From: Nostoc calcicola FACHB-3891
GTDB lineage: Bacteria; Cyanobacteriota; Cyanobacteriia; Cyanobacteriales; Nostocaceae
Assembly: GCF_014697355.1 (NCBI RefSeq)
Contig: NZ_JACJRQ010000004.1
Location: forward strand, 124,001-188,000
Length of the DNA stretch: 64,000 nt
Reading direction: 5' to 3'
In this document: one piece after another, positions 1-9,451 of the stretch
Layout of the letters: each line of letters starts with the position of its first letter
Numbering within the stretch: the first letter of the stretch is position 1
Position numbers and translations under genes: made by a program
Notes under the pieces: generated by a model
What the model saw: the letters and a program-made list of their open reading frames with translations, nothing else
What the model was told of the DNA's origin: nothing
Databases searched by the model: none

Positions 1-1609
1 GATACAGCAGAGAATTCGTAGACCAATTGCTGAGGATATTTTCCCCAAATTTATTATATTTACCAGTTTTGTCCAAAGTTGTGCAGAAATTGTACGCTAT
101 TTATCTGATACCTTTGGTGCAGATACCGTAGTTAGTCATCAATTTGGAGAATCACCGGATAAAGTTGAGGCGGGCTTAAATAAATTCAAAAACAATCCCA
201 ACTGCTTTATTCTAGTATGCGATCGCTCCGGAGAAGAAGGACGTAATCTCCAGTTTGCTGACTGGTTAATTCACTTCGATCTTCCTTGGTCACCTAATCA
301 ATTAGAGCAAAGAATTGGCAGACTTGACCGCATTGGCAGCAAAATTGGCATCCAATCTTGTGTATTGATTGGCCCTTATCTGGAAGATAGCCCCCACAAT
401 GCTTGGTATCAAATTTTGAAAGATGGATTTGGCATTTTTCAACAATCAATTGCCAGTTTCCAGTTTTATGTAGATGAGAAACTTCCAGAATTAGAAGCAG
501 CTTTGTTTCAATCAGGTGCTGCTGGATTAGTGCAAATGATTGAGCCAATCAAAGAACAAATCCAAGCCGAAATCGTCAAGATTAGCGAACAAAATGCTTT
601 AGATGAAATTGACGCTACTGATGAAATTGCAACCGAGTATTTTGAAGATTTAGATAATTATGATGCTCGCCATTTAGAAATGAAGCGAGCAATTGAAGGG
701 TGGATTTGTGATGCCCTTGGTTTCAAGGCAATGACTAACCCAGACTCTTCAGAAATCAAACGTTATCAACCAGTAACGCGTACCTTGGTGCCGATAAATG
801 AGTTAAAAACCCGTTTTGCTGACAGTTATCTAGACAAATATAGTACTTATAACCGCAGGATAGCAAACCAAAATTCTGATGTTAAACTCTTGCGAATTGG
901 GGAAGGATTTGTAGAAGCACTGTTGAATTATATAGATTGTGATGACCGGGGTCAAGCCTTTGCCATGTGGCGCACTGATGCATCTTGGGATGCTCAAGAA
1001 GGGAAGGAGTGGTTCGGTTTCCAATACAATTATATAGTCGAGACAAATTTAAGAATTGCCAAACAAGTTTTAATCGATTACAAACTCGATAATTCTCAAT
1101 TCAAAATCTTGCAGCGACGTGTAGATGCTCTATTTCCACCAATTATGGAAACTATCTATATTGATGGTCGCAATCAGCCAATATCCGTTGTGGAAGATAA
1201 AGTCCTGTTGAATATCTTGCAACGTCCATATAAAGATAAAAACAATTATCAAGCACGAGATTACAATCTAGCAAAAGAGCGCTTAGAAATTATTGACGAT
1301 TTTGTTGAGCCTAGTAAATGGCAAAATTATTGCTATGAAGTACGTAACGCTTCTTTAGCATTACTTTCTAATCGTCCCGATTTTATGGAATTGTGCGAAA
1401 AATGTGCTAAAGTTGCCGAAAAAAAATTAGGCAATAGAGTAGAACAATTACGCTTGCTGCTGAATCAGCAAACTTGGGATCAAGCACTAGCCCAAGAACT
1501 CGAAATAGAAACTGCTTTAAGTGCAGCTATTTTAGAGGGAATTCGCCAACCGCAGATTAAGCTTGATTCTGTGGGTTTTATTATTGTATCCGGGCGATCG
1601 CTCGTATAA
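1..1609 (+). CDS. SNF2/RapA-type DEAD/DEAH helicase, C-terminal part (5' end outside the window)
   Basis: The frame is open from the left edge, so the first ATG at 365 is internal and this is the 3' part of a larger gene. The first ~125 visible codons encode the second helicase lobe: a motif V-like stretch EEGRNLQFADWLIHFDLPW and a motif VI-like QRIGRLDRIG, the arrangement of RapA/SNF2 ATP-dependent DNA translocases. About 400 further residues, rich in charged helices, follow without a recognisable domain; RapA-like and DpdE-like proteins also carry long C-terminal extensions. The protein should use ATP to move along DNA or remodel nucleoprotein, but its partner is unknown because the upstream context is missing. 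The helicase call is secure; the subfamily is inference. Confidence 0.85.
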   Translation, partial: IQQRIRRPIAEDIFPKFIIFTSFVQSCAEIVRYLSDTFGADTVVSHQFGESPDKVEAGLNKFKNNPNCFILVCDRSGEEGRNLQFADWLIHFDLPWSPNQLEQRIGRLDRIGSKIGIQSCVLIGPYLEDSPHNAWYQILKDGFGIFQQSIASFQFYVDEKLPELEAALFQSGAAGLVQMIEPIKEQIQAEIVKISEQNALDEIDATDEIATEYFEDLDNYDARHLEMKRAIEGWICDALGFKAMTNPDSSEIKRYQPVTRTLVPINELKTRFADSYLDKYSTYNRRIANQNSDVKLLRIGEGFVEALLNYIDCDDRGQAFAMWRTDASWDAQEGKEWFGFQYNYIVETNLRIAKQVLIDYKLDNSQFKILQRRVDALFPPIMETIYIDGRNQPISVVEDKVLLNILQRPYKDKNNYQARDYNLAKERLEIIDDFVEPSKWQNYCYEVRNASLALLSNRPDFMELCEKCAKVAEKKLGNRVEQLRLLLNQQTWDQALAQELEIETALSAAILEGIRQPQIKLDSVGFIIVSGRSLV

Positions 1610-1629
1610 GGTAACTCCAAGAAATAAAC

Positions 1630-1814
1630 CAGGAGTCAGAATACAGAATGGGCTACGCCCCGCTACGCTAACAGAATTCAGAATACTCTACCCATAAAGG
1701 GATAGAGTTTTAAGGCGAGAATATTTAATACTACTTTCGCTTAACTTCGGGCAAGGTTTTAACCAATATTCATTACCCACTCGTACATAATTCATACGCT
1801 CATTCTGACTCCTG
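1630..1814. repeat. Non-coding element with 13-bp terminal inverted repeats
   Basis: The 13-mer CAGGAGTCAGAAT at 1630-1642 is matched by its exact reverse complement at 1802-1814. The interior has no convincing gene. The right part (CGTACATAATTCAT then TTCTGACTCCTG) is shared with the element at 28730-28884, so the two belong to one dispersed family. The right end touches the truncated Rpn-type gene, whose frame is closed by a TGA inside the right repeat. Confidence 0.6.
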
Positions 1815-2423
1815 TTAGCGGTACTCGCAGATGAACAGCAAAATTGGCGCCCAAACAAATATGAGTATTCACTAGGGGGATGCAGCGTTAGTTTAGAGTT
1901 TCCCATCGTGAAATTATTAGATTACGAAGCCCAATGGCAAACTTTAGAGCAAACAACAAATCCTTTCGGTATAGTTGTGATGGCACATTTACGCACCAAA
2001 GCCACAAACCAAAACCCCGAAAGTAGACTACATTGGAAGCTAAGACTAGTGAGAATGTTGTTTGAAAAAGGGTATAACCGCGAAGAAATAATTGGATTAT
2101 TTCGATTTATCGACTGGATAATGTCGTTACCAGAGGAATTAGCCAACAACTTTAAAACAGAATTAAGAAACGACGAGGAGGCAGGTAGAATGCGTTATGT
2201 AACCAGCATCGAACGTTTAGCGAAACAAGAAGGTAGAGTAGAGACTGCAAGAGAAAGCATAATCGAAGTTCTGGAAGTGCGGTTTGGGGAAATACCAAAT
2301 ACGATTCTTGAAAAAATTAATGGCATAAATGACGTATCTATGCTCAGGATACTCCTTAGACAAGCGATCGCCATACCTTCACTCGATGCATTTTCAGCAC
2401 TTATTGACGAAATCAGCCTGTAA
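1809..2423 (+). pseudogene. Rpn-type recombination-promoting nuclease / putative transposase, 5'-truncated
   Basis: The family normally has about 300 residues with an N-terminal PD-(D/E)XK nuclease domain. Here only the C-terminal part remains. The in-frame sequence upstream of the GTG at 1908 still reads as family protein (AVLADEQQNWRPNKYEYSLG, then EFPIVKLLDYEAQW), back to a TGA at 1806-1808 that lies in the terminal repeat of the neighbouring element. The 171-residue stretch from 1908 keeps the helical C-terminal half (RMRYVTSIERLAKQEGR, ESIIEVLEVRFGEIP). With the nuclease core missing, the product should be inactive if made. The N-terminal half is not present on the other side of the repeat, so this is a deletion and not a simple interruption. 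Family recognition is from memory of cyanobacterial homologues. Confidence 0.75.
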
Positions 2424-2528
2424 ATCTCCTGAGATGCTAACAAAGGCGATAATCCTGATGGTGAAAAGGGACAAGGAAATAGTTTGGGTTGTTCTCCAGC
2501 ACACAGTAAACTAGCTAAATAAAAGGGA

Positions 2529-2685
2529 AAAGGTTAAAGGGGAAAGGGGAAAGGGATGATGATTGTCGCGCCACTTGCGGGCGAGGTTTTTACCTTCCCC
2601 ATAAAATTTGGATTATTTCGCGCCACTTGCGGGCGAGGTTTTTACCTTTCCCCCTTCCCCTTTCCCCCTTCCCCTTCTTTCCTGA
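2529..2685. repeat. Purine/pyrimidine hairpin enclosing two 32-bp direct repeats
   Basis: An AAAGGGG-type purine tract (2529-2556) faces a CCCCTTT-type tract (2645-2685). Between them the sequence beginning CGCGCCACTTGCGGGCGAGG occurs twice, at about 2567 and 2619. It lies between the ends of convergent genes and could act as a transcriptional barrier. The 2424-2697 gap holds nothing else. Confidence 0.6.
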
Positions 2686-2697
2686 ATTCTGCTGTAC

Positions 2698-5565
2698 TTA
2701 TTTCCCACCACAAGAGGCGGATGCAACGGCTGAGTTATGAGGTGTCGCAGTTGGTATTTGAGCGACTAGAACTACATTACCATTGGCATCCACTACCCAG
2801 CCTTGGGCTTCCACAATTTGAGTAGGTTTACTGATAGAATTGGCTTTTTGTAAAGTATGTTTTCTGTTTCTCTGTTTTGAAATAACTACTCTATTTTGGA
2901 CACCATTAACAGAATTTTTTGCCTCTGGTTCCAGTGCGATCCAATCTACTAACACTCTATCACCTGTCAATGGTTCTACGGGATTGGATGGTACTCCGCC
3001 ACGTCCCATGACTGTAAATGAACTCCTGCTGGGTTTTCCACTAGCATTGCACTCAGCAGCGACTTGCTGGGAGGCATCAACGGCATTTACGGGGAGTTCT
3101 GCTAATCCTTTGCTGGGGTCAGCATCTGGCGAATTTATTTGTATAGTGCCATTTAATGAAGGGTTTTGCTGAGAAAATGATGTAATGTCGCTGGTTGGGA
3201 CATTATTTGGGTCGAGGCCGTCTGGGTCAAGCCTCTGTATGTCTGCACCACTGCGGCGCACAAACCCAAAGATGCTCTTAGTAGTGATTGAAATATTACC
3301 ACCACTTCCAGAAAATGCATTGGCGGTAATATCATTATTTTCTAAAGGAGCAGCAACAATAAAACCATTAGATGCATTAATTTTGATATTACCTCCATCG
3401 CCAATAGATTCTGCCTTGCCTGCATTGGTGGATACTTTACTATTGCGACGCATCAGTAATAAGTCCCGCAGTTGGAGGTTAATATTTCCACCCTTACCTG
3501 ATTGAGTTTCTGAAGTGAGTTTTCCTTGGTTGTCCAAACTGAGGATATGTGCATTTACGTCAATATTCCCTGCATTCTCTTTTCCTTGGCTACTAACGCT
3601 GATTTGAGCTCGATCTTTGATAATGAATCGTCCAGTTTCAATTGCGATGTTCCCTCCTAACCCTGTAGAGTCAGCGCGGGTACTGGCAAATAAGCCACTC
3701 GCAGCTCCTTCATTTTGGACTTCATCCGGAAATTCAGCGCGTCGTTGAGCAAAGGTGGCGTCGCTTCCAGAAAGTGTGATTCTGTCAGTAGCTTTAACGG
3801 TAATATTGCCTGCATTTCCAGAATTGCTGGTGCTGGTGATAATTTGTCCACCATTTATGGCTTCAAAGGTAGTTGCGTTAATGGTAATGTTACCCCCATT
3901 ACTCTGATTGAGAGTTTGGGTATTCACAACACCACCATTTGCAATGTGAAAGGCTGCCGTATTAATGGTGATATTTCCGGCTCGACCTTCTGCACCAGTC
4001 TCTGTGGCAGCCAATAAGCCACTAGAAAAACCCGTTTCAGGACTAGCACCTGAAATAGTTACAGAATCAGAGGCGTTGATTGTGATATTTCCACCATTTC
4101 CCTGTCCTCCCAGGTTTTCTGTTGTTTTCGTGAGAACAGAACTAGCTATTTGAGACCCGCCAGTTAAGGAGAGCGATCGCGTCGCAATCTCAATTTTACC
4201 GCCATCACCTACTGCTCCATCTGACACAATGCTAAAAATTCCACTGTTTATTGCTGATTCCAGAGAAATCAGATCCGAAACTTCTAACAATACGTTTCCG
4301 GCATTTCCCTGTCCAAAAGTTCCGGTGTTTACAAAACCCCCATCTTTTACATAAAGTTCCCTGGCTGTGATTTTGATATCGTCACCGTTACCTATTCCTG
4401 TTTCTCCTACACTGCTGTCTAAGCGAGATTCCTCACCAATAACTGTAACAGTGCCATTACGAACATCAATGTTCACGCTGCCAGCATTTCCTTTACCAAA
4501 AGTCAGGGCTTGGACTTGACCACCGTTGCTTAAAGAGAGCGATCGCGCCTTAATATTGATGTTGCCACTATTGCCTTCTGCTTCAGGTCGCACTCTGTTG
4601 ACGATTCTACTCCCGTCCGTAACCGTCACTGCTCCCGTAGCATTGAGCGTAATATCTCCAGATCGATCGCCAATTATCCCTGAATTTATTCCGTTAAAAA
4701 TCCGGGTTTGATTTCCTGAAATGCCTATATTTCCTGCATTAACTGTGATATTACCGCCACCAGAAGCCGTGACATCAACTCTAGCTCCATTGGTTAATAA
4801 CACATCTGCTAATGCGGTATTTTCAGGAAAACTTAAACGGAAGTTGTTGTTATCAACATCTAACCCTATTACTCCAGATTCAGCTAATCCTCCCAATTCC
4901 ACTCGACCACCAAAAGCATTTAATCTTCCTCCGTCTAAGTTCAATTCTCCACCAACTAGTAGCAAACTCCGTCCATCAGGAACTCTCAGTCCCAAAACAG
5001 GTGAGTTTGTTGAATCTACTCCTGCTGATGCAATTGAATTGTTCTGGATTACTCCGTTAGCACTTTCATAAAACAAAGCTGAAGGGTTGACTGTCAATAA
5101 TGGAATCTCAGAAGCAGAAGCCCTAAAAAAACCTTGATTACCAAATTGAACAGCATTGGCTGTAGTCCCTACAAATGACCCCCCAACATCCAGTTTGGCA
5201 TTTGACCCAAAGATAATCCCATTAGGATTTATCAAAAATAAATTGGCGTTACCCCCTGATATGCCTAATGTCCCAAGAATGTTGGAAGGTTTATTTCCTG
5301 TGACCCGAGTCAGAATATTTCTGACTCCTGGATCGAGGAACAAAACTGTTGCTCCTCGATCCACATTAAATTGAGAAAAACTGTGAAAAAGATTGCTGCC
5401 ACGTTGAAGTCCACCCCCAATATTACAACTTCCAGTGCATATGCCTGGTGTGGTTGGGGTAGTTCCATCTATTTGGATAGATTGAGCCTGAACGGTACTG
5501 GTTGCAGCTATCAAACAGAAGGAAATACCGCAAGCACCCCATAAGATATAAAAGCACTGTTTCAT
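2698..5565 (-). CDS. Two-partner-secretion exoprotein (TpsA), filamentous hemagglutinin N-terminal domain
   Basis: 955 residues. An N-terminal signal peptide ends near VQA-QS (residue ~27). A TPS/hemagglutination-activity domain follows (~30-150) with the diagnostic NPNGIIFG at 113-120. Residues ~230-780 are repetitive and rich in Gly, Asn and Ile, with many GNI(T/N)I(N/T) units, as expected for a right-handed beta-helix. The C-terminal region is less repetitive and ends with a Cys near the terminus (SASCGGK). By family knowledge such proteins cross the outer membrane through a TpsB/Omp85-like pore and are displayed or released. No TpsB gene lies in the window. The nearest upstream genes on this strand are small secreted or acidic proteins (5672-5881, 6413-6721) that may belong to the same surface system. 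Confidence 0.9.
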   Translation of the reverse strand: MKQCFYILWGACGISFCLIAATSTVQAQSIQIDGTTPTTPGICTGSCNIGGGLQRGSNLFHSFSQFNVDRGATVLFLDPGVRNILTRVTGNKPSNILGTLGISGGNANLFLINPNGIIFGSNAKLDVGGSFVGTTANAVQFGNQGFFRASASEIPLLTVNPSALFYESANGVIQNNSIASAGVDSTNSPVLGLRVPDGRSLLLVGGELNLDGGRLNAFGGRVELGGLAESGVIGLDVDNNNFRLSFPENTALADVLLTNGARVDVTASGGGNITVNAGNIGISGNQTRIFNGINSGIIGDRSGDITLNATGAVTVTDGSRIVNRVRPEAEGNSGNINIKARSLSLSNGGQVQALTFGKGNAGSVNIDVRNGTVTVIGEESRLDSSVGETGIGNGDDIKITARELYVKDGGFVNTGTFGQGNAGNVLLEVSDLISLESAINSGIFSIVSDGAVGDGGKIEIATRSLSLTGGSQIASSVLTKTTENLGGQGNGGNITINASDSVTISGASPETGFSSGLLAATETGAEGRAGNITINTAAFHIANGGVVNTQTLNQSNGGNITINATTFEAINGGQIITSTSNSGNAGNITVKATDRITLSGSDATFAQRRAEFPDEVQNEGAASGLFASTRADSTGLGGNIAIETGRFIIKDRAQISVSSQGKENAGNIDVNAHILSLDNQGKLTSETQSGKGGNINLQLRDLLLMRRNSKVSTNAGKAESIGDGGNIKINASNGFIVAAPLENNDITANAFSGSGGNISITTKSIFGFVRRSGADIQRLDPDGLDPNNVPTSDITSFSQQNPSLNGTIQINSPDADPSKGLAELPVNAVDASQQVAAECNASGKPSRSSFTVMGRGGVPSNPVEPLTGDRVLVDWIALEPEAKNSVNGVQNRVVISKQRNRKHTLQKANSISKPTQIVEAQGWVVDANGNVVLVAQIPTATPHNSAVASASCGGK

Positions 5566-5671
5566 AAATAAATTACGAAAAAATTTCGAGTCAACTTGAA
5601 GATGAAATATTGGGAAAGTAGAAACTCAGTAATAGCCTGGTCTGACCGAACTGTAAAAGCAATGCCCAAAA

Positions 5672-5881
5672 CTACACAATTATTTCAGATATAATTTCTG
5701 GTTTAGGAGGTGGAGGCTTTATAGTTCCATCAGCAATTAGTACTGGTTTGTCTTTCGGCACAAGGGAATTTTCTGGCTGAATCGACTCAGTATCAATTGT
5801 TTGGGTATCATCAGTCTCTGCTATATCTTCTAGAAAAGATTCTTCTGCGTTAGCCACATTAGGCTCAATGCTTTCATTCAT
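5672..5881 (-). CDS. Small acidic proline-tailed protein, unknown function
   Basis: 69 residues, strongly acidic in the N-terminal two thirds (ESFLEDIAETDDTQTIDTES), then a basic/proline segment (IKPPPPKPE) and a hydrophobic tail ISEIIV. The ATG is preceded by GAGGGTATAAGTT, a plausible Shine-Dalgarno. It reads in the same direction as, and 106 bp upstream of, the TpsA gene, so it may be its leader gene. I do not recognise the family. It has no signal peptide, no double-glycine motif and no cysteines. Its biased composition supports a real, probably disordered, protein, but a chance frame cannot be excluded. Confidence 0.45.
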   Translation of the reverse strand: MNESIEPNVANAEESFLEDIAETDDTQTIDTESIQPENSLVPKDKPVLIADGTIKPPPPKPEIISEIIV

Positions 5882-6412
5882 AACTTATACCCTCAAATTA
5901 AAAAATGTACTGTCAATTATTGCCTACAGTTTACCTTGTAGGAATTACGTAATTTGTAACAAAACTTTATATTTTTTGCTGAATTTGCTCAAGGTTTGGA
6001 TACTCAGGATGGGCTGAAAAAGAATTAGGCGGCAATAGGCAATGGTCTATAACTCTTGTCTGTTGCCTGTTTTCTATTGCCTCCTTCCTTCTTGGCTGAC
6101 TACGTATGTACTTTTGCTTAAGTATTTACTAATTAGACCTCTTGCAAAAGTCCCTAACACCCTAATACTTGTCGGGTTTTGGGGAAAAGGGGAAGGTGGG
6201 GTCCCCTCTGGGGATAAGGGGCGGGGGAAAGGGGAAAGAAAAAACCTTTAATCTTTTCCCCAAACCCAATGCCGAGTTAAAAATGCTTTACCCGAGCAGT
6301 ATTGGGTCTATTGAGCTTTCGTCGATCGCTCTTTTCCCAAAACCACTGCGTAGGTATGGCGATGCCTGGGGCGAGCTTCCCTAACGCACCATATCTATCT
6401 ATGCTTACGATT
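5882..6412. other. Intergenic region with a purine/pyrimidine hairpin
   Basis: No credible gene. At 6174-6267 GGGTTTTGGGGAAAAG faces CTTTTCCCCAAACCC, enclosing an inner GTGGGGTCCCC repeat. The motif TTAGACCTCTTGCAAAAG at about 6135 is the terminal sequence of the small element found complete at 52455-52582, here with no right partner. HIP1-like GTCGATCGC is also present. Confidence 0.5.
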
Positions 6413-6721
6413 TTAGGGTTTTTCCTGAGTAGATGGTCTTTTTAGCATCTGTATCAAATCAATCTTGAGAATAGGTTTAGTTGAAGACAGTTGTCTTTCT
6501 CTGAGAAGCTGAATTTCTTCCTCAAACGAATCCTTCCCTTGCCTAAAAAAGTCTTGAGAACTAGATGGAACCAAGTCACGAGAGAAATTTTGAGTTTGTG
6601 CTGGAGTCAGACTAGGCAAAGTTTGTTGAGCGTTAGCAGATGTCTGCACAGCTAGGAAAAAAGCTGTTGAGAACATTAACAATTTTACTTTTATACAGCG
6701 AGTGAATCTTAGGTTTAACAT
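6413..6721 (-). CDS. Small exported protein, unknown function
   Basis: About 102 residues from the ATG at 6721. Longer starts exist at 6757 (ATG) and 6760 (TTG), but the chosen start gives a clean signal peptide: basic n-region (RFTRCIKVK), hydrophobic core (LLMFSTAFFLAV) and cleavage after SANA before QQ. The mature part is polar and helical (SSSQDFFRQGKDSFEEEIQ and LLRERQLSSTKPILKI). I recall similar small exported proteins beside hemagglutinin-type exoproteins in Nostoc relatives, which fits the TpsA gene downstream on the same strand. No enzymatic motif is visible. Confidence 0.55.
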   Translation of the reverse strand: MLNLRFTRCIKVKLLMFSTAFFLAVQTSANAQQTLPSLTPAQTQNFSRDLVPSSSQDFFRQGKDSFEEEIQLLRERQLSSTKPILKIDLIQMLKRPSTQEKP

Positions 6722-6814
6722 AATTAACACATCTATTATGTGAATGCTACACAGCATCAAACCATCTTGTGTGGGTCTGATAATAAGTAAAATATACTTA
6801 TTATCTTGCTAAAG

Positions 6815-6850
6815 ACCTCCTGCAAATGGGTTAATTTATTTGCAGGAGGT
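6815..6850. terminator. Strong hairpin, possible bidirectional terminator
   Basis: ACCTCCTGCAAAT (6815-6827) pairs perfectly with ATTTGCAGGAGGT (6838-6850) around a 10-nt loop. It lies between the divergent small exported-protein gene and the desaturase, without a T-run, so it may be an RNA hairpin or a remnant of the ACCTCTTGCAAAAG repeat family. Confidence 0.45.
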
Positions 6851-6944
6851 AGGTGAAAAAGTTACTTGCCTTGGCATAGGTGCGGTTACACAAACAAAAC
6901 CCACGAAGGTGGATTTGAGTTGATTGTATTTTGCGTTCAATAGT

Positions 6945-7077
6945 TATATAGGAATCCGATTTGATTAATGAACATATTTGCGTAGGGAGGGAACTCTTAA
7001 CAGGGAACGGGGAACAGTAAAAAAGAGATTTAGGGGTGTACTGAGTTTTTTCACCCAATCAAATATGAGTCCTATAT
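6945..7077. mobile_element. MITE-like element, copy 1, ending 22 bp before the desaturase start
   Basis: A 133-bp block with imperfect terminal inverted repeats: TATAGGAATCCGATTTGATT at the left and the reverse complement of ATAGGACTCATATTTGATT at the right. A near-identical copy lies at 33308-33430. Copy 1 carries extra bases after GGGAGGGAAC. It encodes nothing and must form most of the 5' region of the gene at 7100. Confidence 0.75.
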
Positions 7078-7099
7078 CTATCTATGTGGAGTTTTAATC

Positions 7100-8065
7100 A
7101 TGTCTAGTGATGCAATTATTCAACCTGAATTATTAGAAAACGAAGCTGATAAGCAACACAAGCCACGCCAAATTCTGGGAATGCAAGAATTAAGTGTTTT
7201 AAATCATCGCTACAACTGGAAAGGGCTGGTTCAATTGGCTGGACATTTAACTGTTATGGGATGCAGTGGTTACGTGTGGGGAATGAATTTTGGCAATTGG
7301 TTGTTAGCAATACCAGCACTGGCAATCTACGGTTTTTGTCTAGCTTCTATGTTCGCACCTATGCATGAATGCGTTCACAGAACTGCTTTTGCTAACAATC
7401 GTTTGAATGATATTGTGGCTTGGTGTGCAGGTTTACTTTCATTTTACAACAGCACATTTTTTCTCTACTACCACAACTGGCATCACCGCTATACTCGCGT
7501 TCCTGACAAAGATCCAGAATTAACGGATCTCAAACCAAGTAATTTAGGTAAATACTTATTAATAATTAGTGGTTTACCCTGGTGGTTAGGGAAGATCCGT
7601 GGACATTTTCGGGTTGCTTTTGGTCAACTTGATGATTGTCCATTTGTGCCACAAACAGCACGATCTGAAGTTATTCGCTCGACTCGTTGGCAATTAGCTG
7701 TTTATGCAGGGGCGATCGCTGTTTCCATCGCAGCAAGTCAGCCTTGGTTTTTCCTCTATTGGCTGCTACCGCTGTTTGTCGGTCAACCAATTCTGCGTTT
7801 TATTTTGCTGGCAGAACACACAGGTTGTACTCTTGATGCTAATCTGTTGACGAATACACGTACAACGCTGACGCTGTTTCCTGTACGATTTTTGATGTGG
7901 AATATGCCATTTCATGCAGAACATCATTTGTACCCATCAATTCCGTTTCACGCTCTACCTACAGTTCATCAACAGTTGAGTTCACATTTTACCCACATTG
8001 AACCGGGCTATATAAAAGTTAACTCGGATATTGTCGGTCAAACAATTTTGGATTTTAGATTTTAG
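7100..8065 (+). CDS. Membrane fatty-acid desaturase family protein
   Basis: 321 residues, PF00487-type integral membrane di-iron oxygenase. Three histidine boxes are visible: HECVH at 89-93, HNWHH at 125-129 and HAEHH near 272-276, spaced by hydrophobic pairs of helices (~45-85, ~200-240). By family knowledge these His ligate two irons that use O2 to introduce a double bond or hydroxyl in an acyl lipid or related chain in the membrane, with ferredoxin as the usual cyanobacterial donor. The substrate cannot be read from the sequence; it is shorter than the Des acyl-lipid desaturases and does not look like CrtW. GTGGAG about 12 nt upstream may serve as the ribosome site. The upstream region is occupied by a MITE-like element. 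Confidence 0.85.
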   Translation: MSSDAIIQPELLENEADKQHKPRQILGMQELSVLNHRYNWKGLVQLAGHLTVMGCSGYVWGMNFGNWLLAIPALAIYGFCLASMFAPMHECVHRTAFANNRLNDIVAWCAGLLSFYNSTFFLYYHNWHHRYTRVPDKDPELTDLKPSNLGKYLLIISGLPWWLGKIRGHFRVAFGQLDDCPFVPQTARSEVIRSTRWQLAVYAGAIAVSIAASQPWFFLYWLLPLFVGQPILRFILLAEHTGCTLDANLLTNTRTTLTLFPVRFLMWNMPFHAEHHLYPSIPFHALPTVHQQLSSHFTHIEPGYIKVNSDIVGQTILDFRF

Positions 8066-8213
8066 ATTTTAGATTGGCTCCGTACCTGTCTCTTGGGCAT
8101 TTTCGGTCTTTAGGCAGGAGCTTAATGCCTAGTTTTCAGACTTAGCTTGTTGAGTTAATCAACTCGAAATGTACTGTAGATTGTAAATTATGAATTCAGA
8201 ATTATGAATTAGC

Positions 8214-9263
8214 ATGACCAAATATTTCCGCTCCAATGTTGATGCAATGGCTAGCTATATTCCTGGTGAGCAGCCTCAACGTGGTACGCAGATCATCAAA
8301 CTCAATAGCAATGAGAATCCCTATCCTCCCTCTCCTGCGGCGTTAGCTGTCCTACAAAATATTGATGGAGAGTGGTTGCGGCGGTATCCACAACCTTTCG
8401 GGGAGGAATTTTGCCAAGCTGCTAGTAAAGTGTTGGGAGTTCCTAGTGATTGGATGATTGTCGGAAATGGCAGTGATGAATTGTTAAGCGTAGTCATTCG
8501 AGCCTGTGCAGAACCCGGACGCAAGGTTGTCTATCCAATGCCAACTTATGTGTTGTATCGCACATTGGCGCAAATGCAGGATGCAGATATTACTGAGATA
8601 CCCTACAACGAAGATTACAGTTTACCGCTAGAAGAATTGATTGCTGTGGATGGGGCTGTAACATTCATTGCCTCGCCTAATAGTCCATCGGGGCATGTGG
8701 TAGCAACAAATGACCTGCGAAAACTAGCCAGCCAGTTATCTGGTGTTTTAGTGATTGATGAAGCTTATGTAGATTTTAGCGAAGAAAATGCATTGGCTTT
8801 GGTAAAGGAATATGAAAATGCGATCGTGATTCGGACACTTTCTAAAGGCTATTCCTTAGCAGGGTTACGACTGGGATTTGGGGTGGCGAATCCTAAGCTG
8901 TTGCATGGATTGTTTAAAGTCAAAGATAGCTACAACATTGATGCGATCGCCTGTGCAATTGGTACTGCTGCAATTACTGACCAAGCTTATAAAAATGCTT
9001 GTGTGGCAAAAATTAAAGCATCGCGGAATCAGTTAGCAACAGACTTGAAACAATTAGGTTTTCGCATTTGGGATTCCCAAACTAACTTTTTGCTGACACA
9101 ACCTCCAATGGGAAATGCCGAATATCTTTATCAAAAACTCAAGGAACAGGGAATTTTAATTCGGTACTTCAAGCAGCCAGGACTAGAGGATAAATTACGC
9201 ATCACTGTTGGGACTGATGAACAAAATCAGGTTTTAGTGGAGGCACTGATTTCTTTGTTATAA
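8214..9263 (+). CDS. hisC: Histidinol-phosphate aminotransferase
   Basis: 349 residues, class I/II PLP-dependent aminotransferase converting imidazole-acetol phosphate and glutamate to L-histidinol phosphate and 2-oxoglutarate in histidine biosynthesis. Visible features are LNSNENPYPPSP near residue 30, the glycine-rich GNGSDE (84-89), the Asn/Pro ASPNSPSG (153-160), IDEAYVDF (181-188) and the PLP lysine K211 in TLSKGYSLAGLR. Length is normal for the family. Paralogues acting on aromatic amino acids look alike, but the fit to HisC is good. It stands alone between an AT-rich repeat (GATTTTA units at 8051-8077) and a clear terminator. Confidence 0.92.
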   Translation: MTKYFRSNVDAMASYIPGEQPQRGTQIIKLNSNENPYPPSPAALAVLQNIDGEWLRRYPQPFGEEFCQAASKVLGVPSDWMIVGNGSDELLSVVIRACAEPGRKVVYPMPTYVLYRTLAQMQDADITEIPYNEDYSLPLEELIAVDGAVTFIASPNSPSGHVVATNDLRKLASQLSGVLVIDEAYVDFSEENALALVKEYENAIVIRTLSKGYSLAGLRLGFGVANPKLLHGLFKVKDSYNIDAIACAIGTAAITDQAYKNACVAKIKASRNQLATDLKQLGFRIWDSQTNFLLTQPPMGNAEYLYQKLKEQGILIRYFKQPGLEDKLRITVGTDEQNQVLVEALISLL

Positions 9264-9314
9264 ACTGTATGAGTGCGTAGGTGTAGCCCGTTGTAGACAT
9301 CGCTTGACTCAAAC

Positions 9315-9345
9315 AAAAAGGCGATCGCAACCTCGATCGCCTTTT
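9315..9345 (+). terminator. Rho-independent terminator after hisC
   Basis: AAAAAGGCGATCG pairs with CGATCGCCTTTT around CAACCT, giving a GC-rich stem flanked by A and T runs; it would work in both directions. The stem is built from two HIP1-type GCGATCG words. Confidence 0.85.
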
Positions 9346-9451
9346 CCTCTAAGAACTGATCTCTGCATTCACTTCTTTGAACCAGCTTGTGGTTTTAGTA
9401 CATTTGTTCATCGCCCCAGACAATAAGGGATTGCTGGCGATCGGCAAGTGG

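Noticed and set aside
6831..7058. Minus-strand frame of 75 codons
   Set aside because: It lies largely over the MITE-like element and a hairpin; the composition is not protein-like.
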